From Mycogone perniciosa (lineage: Eukaryota; Ascomycota; Sordariomycetes; Hypocreales; Hypocreaceae): 64,000 nucleotides of DNA. The stretch spans positions 1 to 64,000 of the forward strand of contig JAOALB010000191.1 of NCBI GenBank assembly GCA_025331125.1, read 5' to 3'. Under the pieces are notes generated by a model. It was not told the origin of the DNA and made no database searches. It was given only the letters and a program-made list of their open reading frames with translations. This document shows positions 1 through 14,620 of this stretch, one piece after another (position 1 is the stretch's first letter; the number at the start of each line of letters is the position of its first letter). The translations under genes and the position numbers were made by a program.

Positions 1-70
<70 letters not shown>

Positions 71-72
71 TA
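1..72. repeat. (TAT)n microsatellite
   Basis: The window opens in an uninterrupted run of TAT/ATT triplets of roughly 23 units, which degenerates into AT-rich sequence. Its left end lies outside the window, so its full length is unknown. It lies in the flank of gypsy element A. Confidence 0.95.
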
Positions 73-397
73 TTAATAGGTTATTTTATTTTTAAATTAG
101 ATTTAGAATTTTATTTATTTAATAAATATAGCTTTAAAAAGGGTAAAGCTATTAAACTTAAAGTATTAATAAATATACCTTTAATAATAATAAAGAAGTG
201 TATTTAAAAAAGGTAAATATAAATAAAAGGCTTAAAAGATAAAAGAATAGTAATAAAAATATATTTAAGAATTAAAAGTAAAAAGAAAAAAGATATTAGG
301 TAATAATGTAATAATTTATTAATAATAAAAGGGTATAAATAAAAAGGAATAAAAAGGCTATATAAATATAAAAAAGTAAAGTAATTTATTATAATAG
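73..397. other. AT-rich flank left of element A, no gene
   Basis: A/T-dominated sequence with stops in all frames. I see no LTR or recognisable protein motif in it. The last five bases (393-397, AATAG) are the left copy of the target-site duplication of element A, so this is the old insertion site. It is probably an older mutated repeat. Confidence 0.6.
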
Positions 398-783
398 TAT
401 AATAATTTAAGTTAACTCTTAATAGTTAAACCAAGGTTTATAGGTTTATATTAACAGAGAGGTTAAAGATAAATACTAAACAAAGTAATATAGTTATAAT
501 TCTATAAAATAAGCAGTTTTAAGAAATGCAATTATTAATAACTATTTAACTAACTATATTAATATTTATTATTTATCTGGTTTTATATATAAAATTAATA
601 TATAGCCAATATATTTAGATTATTTAGATTATAGTAAATTGCATAATCTAGGATTATAGTTTCATTTAGTAATCCCTTTTATAGGATTGCGGTTATAACT
701 GCAATCTATTAGTAATTAGTTAAAGGTTTTAATATTTTACTATAATCCTATAACTAGGTTTTGAATATAGTTAGGTTATAATA
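398..783 (-). repeat. 3' LTR of gypsy element A
   Basis: It starts TATAATAATTTAAG (ancestral TGTAACGATCCAGG, seen less damaged at 47,176) and ends GGTTATAATA. It is followed by the polypyrimidine complement of the PPT, which marks it as the 3' LTR of a minus-strand element. Confidence 0.9.
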
Positions 784-1899
784 TAATATCCCCCTCCTAT
801 TAATTTTATCTTGAAAACCTATTAATTCTTTATAACCTTTTCTTCATTTATTTCTTTTACCTTTTTTATATTAATACTATAATAAATTATATTACTAAAC
901 CTTATACTTATCAATCTAATAAATATACTTTATTTACTTCTTTAATTCTTTTTTAAAGCAATTCTATTAATATACTTTACACTTTTTACTTTTAAGTAGA
1001 GTTAATTTATTTAATAATAAATAACTCTTTAAAGTATAGTAAATATATATATTAAAGCTATTCCTGCAATAAAGTCTTAATTGCTTTATTTTATATATAC
1101 CTTTCTTTTCTTTTCCTTTATATTCTTCCTATTAACCTTTTTAATTATATATATATTTAATTAACAGAAAAAGCTTAAACTAAAAAAGGATAAAGTAAAT
1201 AAAAAGCTAAAAGGCTTTTATTTTTAATAAATAAAGCTTTAGTTATAGATTATAATAGCTGTAAAGCATTCCAACTATATTTAGTGTATTAAAAAAACTA
1301 TATAAACAATATACTAAACCTTTTAAATAAAGGTTATAAGGTTTAAATAAAAAAGATAGTATACTGCCCTCTTTATTTATTTAAAAGGCAGAGGTAATAA
1401 TTAATTCTTCATTATTAAAGGTACCTATTAAAATAAATTAGGCTTTTCTAAAGCTTAGTAATAACTCTATAAATTTAAATCTTTTAATTTTAAGAATTAG
1501 TAAAACTACTTAAGTTTATTTTTAATATTTAATAGGTATTCAGTAAATTCTTAAAAGTTATATTCCTCCTTATAGTTTTTTTTGTTTAATTAAATATTAA
1601 TATTTGTTACTTTTTACTTTTATAACTTTAATTTCTTTAACTTCATATTTTTCTTAAATTAATAAAGCTTTATTTAGATTTATAATTAATTCATTCCATA
1701 AATCATTTTATAATATTTCTTTAAATAGTAAAATATAAAATACTAGGTAAACTTAAATACTCTCTAGTAATATAAGTTTATAAATAACTTTTAAAATAAG
1801 CTTTTAATTAAGTAAAAGTTAAGTTTCTTAAGATTTAGTTTATTGCTTAATTATATTATTATAATATTTATAGTCGTTTCTTTTAGTAAATAATAGTAT

Positions 1900-4800
1900 A
1901 AATACACTATATCTCCCTGTCTAAAGATTTATCCCTTTAATTTATATTTATTAATATACTTTTTTAATTTCTTTTATATAAAGTAAAAGTATACTTATAT
2001 TCCTTTATATAACAGCTTTATATCTTTAACTTTAATTTATACTTTATTAGTATATAGGCCTCTCTTTAACGCTTTATATATATTTAGTATAAGGTTATAG
2101 TTAATGTATATAAAGCTAAGTCTAGTTAACTTTAAAATATCGCTCTTATAGGATATTTATACTATTAATAACCTTTTATTTAATTATTTTAATTAATGTT
2201 ACTATAATTTATTAAATAGGCTTTAATAATTTAAGTAATATATTTTATTTCACTATTTATTTATAAGTAATATATAATATTAAACTTATAATCTTTAGTT
2301 AATTAATTTATTGATATTTAGTAGAATTTAAATATAAAGGTTATTTTTTAATTAGAAATGATTTTAATTAAAATTATATAATTAACTGTAATAAATTGCT
2401 AAAATATATAAACTAATATTTCTATATCTATTACTTTTTTAGATTAAGAAAACTCAAAGTATTTAATAAATTAATCTATAATTATTAAAGTATTATTATA
2501 TTCAATCTTTAATTTTAATTTAATAAATAATAATAGTTTAAGAATAGAGTTTAATAAAATTAACTTTTATAGTTATTTTAATATTAATAAAAGTTAAAGT
2601 TAATAATATAGTTTATATTATAAAGGTTTTATTATTTTATATATTATATAATAGAAAATAATATTTTATATTACTTTTTTAAGCTTTTAAATCTTAAAGA
2701 CTTTTACGTTTATTTATCGGTTTTATAAATACCTTTATATTTATATACTAACTATTAATAAATTTATATAACTATATTCTGTTAAGTTTATTTAAAATTT
2801 AAATCTGTTTATTTTATTATTAAATTCTTTTATTATTAAAGTTTATCGCTTTGAAAAATCTATTATTATTTTAAATAATATAATACTCATTAATATATTA
2901 AAGTATAGTATTAATATTAAATACTTTATATAAAGCTTAAAGCATTATTTATTAATAATATCCTTTAAAGGTTTATTTTAAAATATATTTAATATACTTA
3001 ATCTTTCTTTAATTATAGTTAATTTATCTATTAAATATATATATTTATTTATTTTTAAATTCTTTTTTATAAATTAAAATATAATTAGATTCTAAAAGGT
3101 ATTTTATATAATAAATCTATTTTTTAAAAGTTATTAAACTATTATAACATATACAATATTCTTATAGTTAATATACACTTTAATTTTAGATATTCTTTTA
3201 ATAGGTAATATTACTATTCTTTAAATATAAAAATAATAATAAAGAATTCTTTATTATATTTTTAATAATTTAACTTTATACTATATAATAATTAAAAATA
3301 AACGCTAATATAATCTAGTTTCTTATTTTTATTCTTTTAATTAAACTTAGCTTTTATAGTAAATTTGAACATATTTATTTTAACTTTTATTTCTTTCAAT
3401 AAGTTAAATATAATAAATATAAATTCTTTTAAAATAAACTACTTAAATTTATTAAATATATTTTATATATTTAATAGCTATAAAAACCTTTAATCTTTTT
3501 TAATAAATTTATAAAAAGTTTATATCATACTTTTATAGCTATTAATAAATTTTTAATAATAGTTAATAAGTTTTAAAAAGCTATAGAGTTGTTTAACTAT
3601 TCTAAATATAGGCTAGTTTTATACTATTTATACTTTTAATAAGTTTATATAAATTATTTTAAAGGTAATAATATACTTTAAAAAACAACCCTTTATATAT
3701 AAAATTTATACTTTTTAGTTTTATAAAAAGCTTAATATTTTATAGTATTTATAATACCTTATAAATATATACTTTATATTCTTTAAAGGTATTTAAAAGA
3801 ATTAAAATACTATTTAAATAAATAACTATAAAAACATTAAACTATTTCTTTAATATATTATTAATTATCATTTAAAATATTATAAAGGTATTAATAAAAT
3901 TAAAAAGTATAATTAAATATTTAAATAAGCTATATTTAATTTCAAATACAGTTATTTATTTATATTCCTTTTTAATTTAAATAAAGTTATAAGCGCCTTT
4001 AAAGTTTCGCGCTATGAATTACTTTTTTTTATACAATATATCCCATAATTCTATAATTAATAATAATAAAGCTTTATTTTGAATAGTAGCTTTATAAAAC
4101 TATTAATAGTTTATCATTATACATAATTTACTTTTTTTCTTTAATATAAATATAATAAAATAGCCTGCTTTTAATAAAGAGTATTAAATATACCCTTTAA
4201 TTAATATATTATTTAAATAATTATATAAGCTTTAAAACGTTTTTTTATTTAAATTATAAACTTTATAAAAGGTAGTATTAATATTATCTTTCAGTTTAAT
4301 TATATAACTTCATTAAATATATTTTAATACTTTTATATTAAATATTTCTTTAAAAGGTTTCTTATACTTTCAGTATTCTTTAAATATATTTTATAGTTAT
4401 TTTAATAATACTGTTATCTCAAAGCTTTATATTTTAAATATTTTATTAATATTATTAAATACTTTATATAAAAAGCAATTATCTTTTAGATTTATTTATC
4501 TTTCCTGTTACTTTACTTAAACTTTCCTTTTAAGCAAATTATTTCTATAATTAAATTAAAGTTAACTTTTTTAATTCCTTTTATTAATTTATTTAAACGC
4601 TTTATATTTTAAAATCTTTTCGTTACAGTTAAGTCTTTTCTAATAGTTTTAACTATTAAAAAAGCTTTATTATTATATTAATAAAGTTAACTATTTTCCT
4701 AGTTAATATTAAAGTTATTGCATTTTAACTATACATAACCAACAATAATATTATATTTATTAAGATTTAGTATATCGCAAAAGATTAATCCTTTATATTT

Positions 4801-5050
4801 ACTAATTTTAACTTTAAAATAATTAATCTTATACTTACTTTATTTATTATTATATATAGAAGCTCCTCCTTTTATTTAATAAAGTTAATATAGTCTAGTT
4901 TTCTTTTTTTAAATTAACTACAAGTAATATACAGTTATAAACACAATACAATTACCTATCGCTCCGCTATCTACTAATATATATAGCCAATATCCCTTAA
5001 CTATTATCTTTAACTTAAAATATAGTAAATCTTCATTGTTACTTTTATTA
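1900..5050 (-). pseudogene. Degraded pol of gypsy element A (PR-RT-RH-IN)
   Basis: Read on the minus strand, about 4,960-5,000 gives a decayed protease active-site segment (DSGATGNF type). About 4,120-4,200 gives the reverse-transcriptase segment GYPIIF-LKKRGKL, and the lower coordinates give RNase H and integrase remnants. These align with the plus-strand copy in element C. Stops occur every few codons, largely W-to-stop and Q-to-stop changes as expected from G-to-A and C-to-T mutation. It is not translatable. Confidence 0.8.
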
Positions 5051-5902
5051 TCTAATATTCTAAAAGAAAATAATCAATTATTACTTTATATCCTTTTTAT
5101 AGGTAATATTAATTGTTTCCCAATTCCTTTTATTTTATGTAAATTTCGCAGTTAATTAAGGTTCCTTAAAATAAATGCTATTTTGTTAAGGAGGAAATAA
5201 TATACCTAAATATATATAAAAACTAACAGAAAAAGAGGCCTAAGGACCAATATAAGAGCCATAAACTATTAACCACTCAAGTAAATATTATTATTACAGT
5301 ATTATCGCTAACTTAAAGCTAAATAAAGAGGAAGAAAAGAAAATAAAGCTATCTTAACTGCAATTCCAGCTTTTAATACTTTTTTTTTCCCCTTAATTTA
5401 ACTAGTTTCCAACCATTTTCTAGCCTTCCTAATCGTAACTAGCTCTCAGGACCTATTAGGCTAGTTATAGGCATATTAATTACTCTTAATAAACTACCTG
5501 TTTTTATTATAGGCGGTTCCTTTATATATAATAAAGTTAAACTAGCTTTTATACAGCTCTTTTATAATTTAAGTAATTTCTTTATCCTTTATAATAGGTT
5601 TATACTTAATATACTTTTATATTTACTACTTTAAAAGTTTTTTCATAAGTAAATAGTATATTTATCCTTTTAGCAGTTTATATAGTTTAGTAATAAATAT
5701 AAGGTATTATTAGCTTATTATATATACTAATCCTTTAATTTATTTTACTTATATATAATATACTCTAAGCTATTCCATTTTAAATAATATTATTAATTAT
5801 ATTTAAACCTTTTATTATAATAGAAATACTATTTTATTAATTTCCTTTAGCAGTAAATATAGTATCTATTAAATTTATATCCTTTAAATCTTTATAGTTA
5901 AC

Positions 5903-6177
5903 TATTACAGAGCGCGGTATAGCTATATAAAGGATAGAGAGAAATAGGAAATAAAGCTTAATTCTAAGAATAAATATACTATAATAGGCTCACTATATAT
6001 ATATATAGCTAATATAAAGGAAAATGGAGAATATATATATTGTAAGCGCTTATACAGTTTAATATATCGCTTACGCGATATATATATTAGCTGGTATTTA
6101 CTATATAAGTAGATAAAAGCTCCCTAGCGCTAATAAGCGCTAATAAATACTAAGTCTTTAATTTATTTAACCTAATA
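5903..6177 (-). repeat. 3' LTR of copia E1
   Basis: In plus coordinates it reads TATTACAGAGCGCGG to CCTAATA, a damaged version of the TGTCGCGGAGCGC...CCCAACA ends of the intact solo copy at 26,728. It is preceded by TTAAC, one copy of the insertion duplication. Confidence 0.9.
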
Positions 6178-6639
6178 TACCTTTTAATGAATAAAGCTAT
6201 TCTTAGTGCTTTATTAACTGCTATCTTCGTTTATTTATAGTATTATAACTATTTAGCCGCGCTTTTAAAGCCTCTTTTATTTAATTAAAAGCTTTTTTAT
6301 TGAAAATAAATATTAATATTCTATTATTAAAGGTAATAGGGATATAAATACTATAGCTATTATTAATCTATAATAATAAAAAGTTAAATAATAAAGCTTT
6401 TTAAATAAATAAATAAATTTTAAATAGTTAAAATAAATATATTAAGTATCTTTTAACTTTATTTTTTACTTTTTTTTTAATTATTAATATTATTAATATT
6501 ATTAATAATATTAGTATTAATAGTATTAATATAGCTTTAGTAAATATTATACTTTTTATATATTCCTTTTATACTATACTTTTATTAGCTAATAATAAAA
6601 TTATAAAATAAAAATACCTTTTTAGTTAAATATAGTTGC

Positions 6640-7070
6640 AGTTACTTTTTAAAGGTAGTTTATTATAGCGTTAATTATCTTTAAGCGGCTATGCCTATTA
6701 CTGCTTTTACTTTAACTTTTACTTTAGCTAGTTTAATTTTTGTTACTGCACTGGCTAATTTAATTATTTAGCCTCTCTTTTATTTAAAGTTAAGGCTTAC
6801 TAGGAATCGCGAGGAAGCCTTTACTAAGCTATACGCTGCAGTATCTTTATCAGCTCCTCCTCCTACTCCTGCTGCTTTTATTGCTGCTCCTGCTCTTACT
6901 TTAGCCCCTGCCTTTATTATTATTGCTGCTACTTTAATTACTGCTTTTACTGCAGCTACTCCTACAGCAGTCCCTACTTTTACCTTTACTCCTATTATTA
7001 TCTTTACTGCTATACTATTATCCCCTTTTTATAAAAGTTATTTAAAGTCAGTAATTATTAATTAAAGAGA
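6640..7070 (-). pseudogene. Ala/Val/Lys-rich low-complexity coding remnant of copia E1
   Basis: On the minus strand this stretch reads as repeated alanine, valine, glycine, isoleucine and lysine codons. It is clearly less AT-rich than its surroundings and keeps many GC-containing triplets (GCT/GCA/GGA). It lies between the pol remnant and the 3' LTR. The inner copia has the equivalent at about 15,930-16,290 with a different repeat arrangement. Function unknown; it could be a pol C-terminal tail or a separate 3' reading frame. Confidence 0.5.
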
Positions 7071-8389
7071 TTTCTTTTAATATATTACTATCGCCTACTT
7101 TTAATAATATATTATTTATTTTAATAATAACTATTAATATACTTTTTAATATATTCTTTTTTTATATTTACTATATAACTTTAATTAATTATATACTTTA
7201 TAGTTCTTTAATATTTATATTAATTATATATTAGCTTTTTTAAATTATAAATAAAAATAATAATTAAGTAAATATATTATTTTTTCTTTATATATTTATT
7301 ATTTAATACAATTAAATAGTAATTTAATATAAAAAGGTATTATACTTTTAATTTAATTTATTAATAAAAAAAGATTTAGTTTATATTAAAAAGGCAGCTT
7401 ACTTTAAGTAATAATAATAATAATGCCTTTTATATATAGGTATATAAAGGGTAAAAAGCTTTAAGTAATTAATTATTATAATGATAACGTATACCTTTAA
7501 TAGTAAATAGCTTTTAAGCTAAAATAAATAGTTTCCTATACTCCTATATATTTTATTTTAATAATTATATATCTATTAAATTTAATTATACTTTAAAGTA
7601 TTAAAAGTACTAGTAAAAAAGGCTTTAATAAACTTATTAATAAATATAAAGTTAATAAAAAAATAAAAGATTAAAAATAATTCTTTTTAATATTTTTATT
7701 AAAGGTATATATTATATATAGTAATATAATATAGGTAAGTATTAATTTATATATTCTTTTTAATTATAAAATATATACTTGATTAATTATTATAGTTAAT
7801 ATTTTAATTAATATTAAAGTTTTATTTTATTTTTTAAAAAAAGTAATATAAACCTATTGCCTTTTTTACTATTTAAGTAAAGGTAAATAACTTTACTTTA
7901 ATTATAAATATATTAACTATATTTTAATATATAGTATTTTATAAAATAAAGTTTAAAAAGAGTAGAATAAAATACTTTTAAAATAATTTTTAAGTATTTA
8001 TATTATTAGTAAAAGAAATATTATTTAAGGCAGTTAAAACCTATATTTCGCTTTACTTTTTATATTAAAAAGCTAAAAAGCTCTATATATATAAATAATA
8101 TATTAGCTAGTTAACTGCTTTAAAGTGCTTTATATTAAACTTAATTAAAAACTATAATAAAGTTAAAGCGCTATATATAATATTTAGCTTTATTATAATA
8201 ACTATATAAAATATAGATTTTACTTTTTTTTAATATATTTTAATAGTTACTTTTATAGTTTATATTATAGCTTTTTTAAACTTTATAATTAATATTAAAA
8301 CTATAAAAAGCTATATTTAATTATGAAACTTAAATTATTTTATAACCTTTTTAAAATAGGTTTTATAAAAAAAGTATATTTTATACTTT

Positions 8390-8690
8390 TTATAGTTTTA
8401 AGTAATTTTAATATTTAAAAACTACTATATATCCCTTTTACTATAAAGCTTATACTTTACTTTAAAAGTATTTAATAGTTTAATATAAAAAGCTTTATTA
8501 TTATAATAATATATAATTAAAATATTATTTATATAAAGTATAATAAAAATCTTTTAAGTTTAGTTATAAAAGAGATAAAGCTTTATAAAGCTTAAAATTA
8601 ACTTTTATTTCTTTGAAGTTAAAGATAATTTATTAAACTATAATTTCAGCAAGTCTTTTAGCCTATATAAAGCTTTAATGAGCTTTAAAT
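8390..8690 (-). pseudogene. Reverse transcriptase remnant of copia E1
   Basis: On the minus strand, about 8,651-8,676 gives KALYRLKD, which corresponds to the copia KALYGLKQ motif. About 8,521-8,540 gives YINN, a mutated YVDD catalytic box (D to N is a G-to-A change). Motif order and spacing are those of Ty1/copia reverse transcriptase. Stops interrupt the frame. Confidence 0.8.
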
Positions 8691-9843
8691 AAATATTTAA
8701 TAGCTTAAAACCTTTAAAAAGCTTATATATAACTAGTTTTAAACTTTTCTCCTTTAAAGCATTAAAAAAAGCATTTTTAATATTATACTGCTTTAACTTA
8801 AAGTTAAATTTTACTGCTAAAGCAATAAATATATAAAAAGAACGCGCTATTAATATAGTAGTATGTATACTCTTTATTATAAAGTATTCCTATAAACCGC
8901 TTTAAACTATAAGTTAAGCTTTATAGTATTCTAGATTTCTATTGTAATTAAACTTATATATAAAAATTTAATATATAGGTAATAGCTTTATCTTTACCTT
9001 TAAATATAAGATCTTTTATTAGGTTCCTTTTATATATAGAGAGTTAATTTTATTATATATAATTTATTTAAACTTAGCTTTAAGTAAATATTTTATAAGC
9101 TTTTTTTAGTCTTTTAATAGTATCGCTAAATCCTTTTAATAAATAGTTTATATATTAAAAGTAATACTTTTTTAAAAGGAAGCTTTTCAATTTATTATTA
9201 TATTTAAAACAGTAAATACTATTATTATATTCTTTAATTTACAATTTATTAACTTTTATTAATTAAGTAGCAGTTAATATAGTATTAAACTAAAAAGTCT
9301 TATAATTATTAACTATATACTAGGCTTATTATCCTTTGAAGCAGTGCTTAAAGGATATACTTTAATCCTATATATTAAAAGATATTTATTAACCTTTTTT
9401 ATATATTATTTCCTTTAAAGTTTTATATTCCTGTAAATATTAACTACTATTTTACTATTTAAAGAATTATTAGCTAGCTTTTCCTTTAAAATCCACTCTT
9501 TTAATATTAAAGTAAACGAGTTTTTTATATATTAGTTTACCTTTAACTATAGCGGTTTATACTTTTTTATTAAATAGTATACCTTTAATATATAAAGCTA
9601 TTTTTCTATTAACTCTTTTTTATTAAAGAGGGGTAAATTGCTTTTAAAAGAATTACTTAAAGTTTTTATTAATGCATTAATTTTATTTATAAAAATTAAC
9701 TATTTTAAAGTAGCGTTTAATATTTAAAGATTAAAATGTCCTTTTAACTATACTTATAGTTTACTTAAAGTATTTATTAAGCTAATTTTAATACTTTATA
9801 TACTTTTTACCTTTAAAAGTATACTTTTTCTTTTTATATTACC

Positions 9844-10118
9844 TGTTAGGTTAAGTAAGCTAAAGGCCTACTATTTATTAGCGCTTATTAGCGCTAAAGA
9901 GCTTTTATCTGCTTATATAGCAGATACTAGCTAATATATATATTGTATAAGCAATATATTAAACTATATAAGCGCTTATAATATATATATTTTACGTTTT
10001 CCTTTATATTAGCTATATATAAATATAGCAAGGCTATTATAGTATATTTATTACTAGAATTAAGCTTTATTCCCATTTTCTCTCCATACTTTATATAGTT
10101 ATACTGCGCTCTGTAATA
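9844..10118 (+). repeat. 5' LTR of copia E2
   Basis: Starts TGTTAGGTTAAG, ends CTCTGTAATA (ancestral CTCCGCGACA, preserved in the 3' LTR at 17,048-17,057). A TTACC duplication immediately precedes it. Confidence 0.92.
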
Positions 10119-13100
10119 GTTATAAGCCTAAGTAGTAACTATTAATATTACTAGAAACTTCCTTTAATATTATATTTTTACCTTTACTTTTTCCCTTTAC
10201 TTTTAAGCTTTTAAAGCTATTTTCTATAATAAATAATATAAAAGATATTACCTTTATAAAGTTAAATTTAATAGTTTAGTAAATTAAATAGATTACTATT
10301 TTAAATAACTATATAACTACTATAAAGATATAACATAAAGTTAATTTTAATCTCTTTAATTAAGATAATAACTATTTCTTTACTTTAAAGCCATTTACTA
10401 TAACTAAAATAAAGGAAACTGCTTTAAAAGTATTTAAAAAAGAAGCTACTTTAATAGATATCTTTATTTATTATAATAGTCTACTTTATAAATATTAATA
10501 TACTATTGCCTTATATACTAAAAAGAGGAAAGTTAAAGCAGTAATCTTTAGATAAATATAAACAGTTAATATAAGCATTTATACTTTAATTCTTATAGAC
10601 CTTAAAGCAATAATTTAAATTATAGCTTTAGCCTTTATTATTATTAAAGCAGTTAATAAAAATAATAAAAATTTAAATATTAAGTTTACTATTTATTAAA
10701 TTATAAAAAAGCGTAAAAGATAATTAACTTTTTATAAAGATATAATATATAAAAGAATATAGATTTTATATAAATATATTTTATATAATATAAAGTATAG
10801 GAATTTAAGCCTAAAAGTTTAATATATAAATTAAATATATATTTATATAAATACAGTAAAGTATAAGCTCTTTAAAGTTATAGGAATAGCTATTTAAAAG
10901 GCTTTTTTAAAAGCTATTAAAGTATACTATACTTTAAACTTTACTTTGCATTACCTATACTATATAGACAGTTAAACTAAAAGCAGTAAAACTGCTAAGA
11001 TCTTCTCTTTTAATTAATTTAATTAACTTTTCTTAAATAGTATATAAAATATAGAGAATTATATTTATTAACTTTATATAACGCTTAGTAACTGCTTAAA
11101 TAAAGCTATAGCGAATAATACTATATATTTAAAAGCTTTTATTAAAAAAGAATACTTATATAAACAGGAAAGGTAAAATTAGCCTTTAAAGGACTATAGT
11201 ATATTATTTACTGCGCTTAAAGGAAAACCTAATAAAAAAGGGAAATATATCTTTAACCTGCAATAAGCTATCAAAATTTATATTTACCTTTAAAAAGATA
11301 AATAGTATATACTTTGCGATAAGCTTAGTGAAAAGGGTATTAACTTTATAGCCTTAACTTAAAGAGGTATAGCTTTAACTATTATAGCTACTTTAATCTC
11401 TTTAAACTTAATTAATAAAAAGGATATAAGCTTTATAGTATATATAATAAATATATTAATATATATTAATATATAAAATATACTTTACTGCCTTGTTTAA
11501 AGTATTTTCTTTAATATTTATAGTATTATTTATTTAATATATAATAAAAATTACTTTACTTTTAGCTTTTTTATTTTAAGTATAAAAAAGGATTATATTA
11601 AAGCAGAAAAGGTTAAGTATTTTATAGTTAAAAAAGGATACTGCCTATTAAAAGATACTCTTTATAATCTATATTAAAAGGCAGCGCGCTTAGTAAAGCT
11701 TATAAATATAACTATAGTTAAAGGATTTTATATTAATATTATATTTTTATTAACGCTTTAAAAAGTAAGAATATAGTTTATAAAATACAATAATATACTT
11801 TATACTAGTATAGTAAATTTAAATATAGTTATAGTAAAAGTAAAGTATAAATATAATCTTTTATTTTTTTAATATAAACTTTTATTACGTTATATTGCCT
11901 TTATCTTTAAATATATTATTTTAAGCAGTATAACTGCTTTATTCTTTTTTTTAGTGCAGATTATTATATTTATATAATATTAAAGAAAAGGAGAAGATTA
12001 ATATATAACCTATTAATACTATATAATAACTTAAAGTAGCTTTAGCATTTATAATTAAAATATTTAAGCCTGAAAGCGCTTAAAGTATTAGTAAAGAATA
12101 TAAGGAATATATATATTAAAGGAACTATACAAATAGAGTGTAAAGCCTATACCTTTATATATATAAAATAGGTTATTTCTTGCAGAACATTTAAAAGATA
12201 AATATTAAAACTATTTTTTAAAGTATACTGCGATCTTTAAGACTATCCTTATAGTTATAATAAAAACAACTAGCTTTTAATGCTTAAAAGAAAATACACG
12301 TTATAGTTATATATATACCTTTTATTAAATAAAAAGTAAAATACTATCTTTAATACTTTCTTTAACTTTATAAATATAGTAAAAATGCAATATAATATTT
12401 TAATATATTTTTTCAAGCAGGATAATAAAAAGGCTATAGTTGCAGTTAAAGGCTTAATATACTTCTAGATCTAAATGAATGTAAAAGGAATTATCTTAAA
12501 GCTTGCCCCTTTTTATATATATAAGCCGAATAGCGCCGTAAAGCGTATAGGTTAAAAAGTTATAAATAAATTAATAAAAATACTTAAAGCTGTAAGCCTT
12601 TTAATCGATTTATAGCTAGAGAGTATAAAGGCGATAGTGTATATTATTAATATAACTCTAATATATAGCCTTAATATAATATTACCTATTAAAAAATTAA
12701 AGTAATAGTTCTGTAATTTCGCGCCCCTTTTAATAAAAGCGCCGTCTATAGATTTACAGCTAAATTAAAGCAGACTTTATATATATAGCTGCCGCGCCTA
12801 TATATTTAATAAAGACTATAAAGCTAGCTAAACTAAAAGAGAATTTAAAATAAAGCTTAAAGGCCTGATTAAATATTTTATTAAATATACTGCAAATAAT
12901 ATATATTATATTTAATTACTTTATTTAATAAGGGTAATTATTATAAAACATATATAGTTTAATAAAACTAGTTTTTTTAATAGTAAAGAAAAAAGTATAA
13001 ATAAACTATTTATAGTTAAATTAAATAAACTGTTTAATAAAATTAAAAAAGATGAATTAGAATTTAAACTTTTCTTAATATATATTCCTGCAGTAAAGAA

Positions 13101-14270
13101 TACCTTTATAAATAATATAAAAGAAAAGAGTATACCTTTAAAGGTAAAAAGTATATAGAGTATTAAGATTAACTTAATAAATATTTTAGGCAAACTATTA
13201 ATATACTTAAAAGGACCTTTTAGTCTTTAAATATTAAGGGCTACCTTAAAATAGTTAATTTTTATAAATAAAACTAATACGCTAATAAGAACTTTAAGTA
13301 ATACTTTCGAGAGTAATTTACCCTTTTTTAAAGAAAAAGAGTTAATAAAAGAACGGCTTTATATATTAAAGGTATATTACTTAATAAAAAAAGATAAACT
13401 GCTATAGTTAAAGGCAGACTAATATATAAAAGACTTACTTATTTTTATATTAAAAGAGTAGATTTTAAAGGAAAAGTTAGTTAATAATTGTTTAAGCGGC
13501 AAAGCAGTAATTAATATTTATAAAAGTATAAGACTTTAAGGGAAATAACCTGTAAAAAAGGTTAATAAATATTTTTTAATATATAGGATTAAAATGTATA
13601 TTTTAAGTACTGCTTTAAAAGATAATAAGCCTAGTATATACTTAATAATTATAAAACTTTTTAATTTAATATTATATTAATTACTATTTAATTAATAAAA
13701 GCCGATAAATAGTAAATTAAAAAGTATAGTAATAGTATTTACTATTTTTAATATAGTAATAGACTAAAAAGCTTCCCTTTAAAAAAGTATTACTTTTAAT
13801 AAGTAAACTATTTACTAAAAGGATTTAGCAAAACTATTAAAAGACTAGAAAAAGTTTATAAAACACCTATTTAAAGCTAGGTTTAAATAAACTGCGCGTA
13901 TCAAAATTAACTCTTTACATATAAAAGGAACCTAGTAAAAGATACTATATTTAAAGGCAAAGATAAAGCTATTATTTATATATTAGGTTTTTATATATAA
14001 ATTTAATTAAAATAGAAATTTAAAATACTATAAAGCTTAATTTATTGTTTCAGGGGAGTTATAGGAATATTTTAAAATAAGGAGTATATATACTACTATA
14101 TTAATAGCGCGTTCTTTTTATATATTTATTGCTTTAATAGTAAAATTTAACTTTAAATTAAAGTAGTATAATATTAAAAATGCTTTTTTTAATGCTTTAA
14201 AGGAGAAAAATTTAAAACTAGTTATATATAAACCTTTTAAAGGTTTTAAACTATTAAATATCTATCTAAA
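10119..14270 (+). pseudogene. gag and integrase part of copia E2, degraded
   Basis: This is the internal region between the 5' LTR and the reverse transcriptase, where copia elements encode gag, protease and integrase. It aligns to minus-strand segments of E1. I could not pick out individual catalytic residues because of the mutation load. The longest minus-strand frames here are chance AT-rich frames. Confidence 0.55.
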
Positions 14271-14620
14271 GCTCGCTAAAGCTTTATATAGGCTAAAAGA
14301 CTTGTTAAAATTATAGTTTAATAAATTATCTTTAAGTTTAAGGAAATAAAGGTTAATCTTAAACTTTAAAGAGCCCTGCCTCTTTTATAACTAAGCTTAA
14401 AAAGTTTTCGTTATATTTTATATAAATAATATTTTAATTATATATTATTATAATAATAAAGCTTTTTATATTAGGCTATTAAATACTTTTAAAGTACAAT
14501 ATAAGCTTTATAGTAAAGGGGATATATAGTAGTTTTCAAATATTAAGATTATTTAAAACTATAAAATATATAGGATATACTTTTTTTATAAGATTTATTT
14601 TAAAAAGGTTATAAAATAAT
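14270..14620 (+). pseudogene. Reverse transcriptase remnant of copia E2
   Basis: About 14,278 onward reads KALYRLKD, the copia KALYGLKQ box. About 14,410-14,440 reads YILYINNILII, a mutated LLYVDDLLI catalytic box. Next comes a LLNTFKVQYKL segment (equivalent of L..EFEMKDLG). Several stops interrupt it, including TAA/TAG where tryptophan is expected. Confidence 0.83.

Noticed and set aside
12921..13193. 90-residue minus-strand open frame
   Set aside because: It lies inside copia E2, consists of Leu/Ile/Phe/Lys/Asn codons expected from AT-rich DNA, and matches nothing. It is a chance frame.
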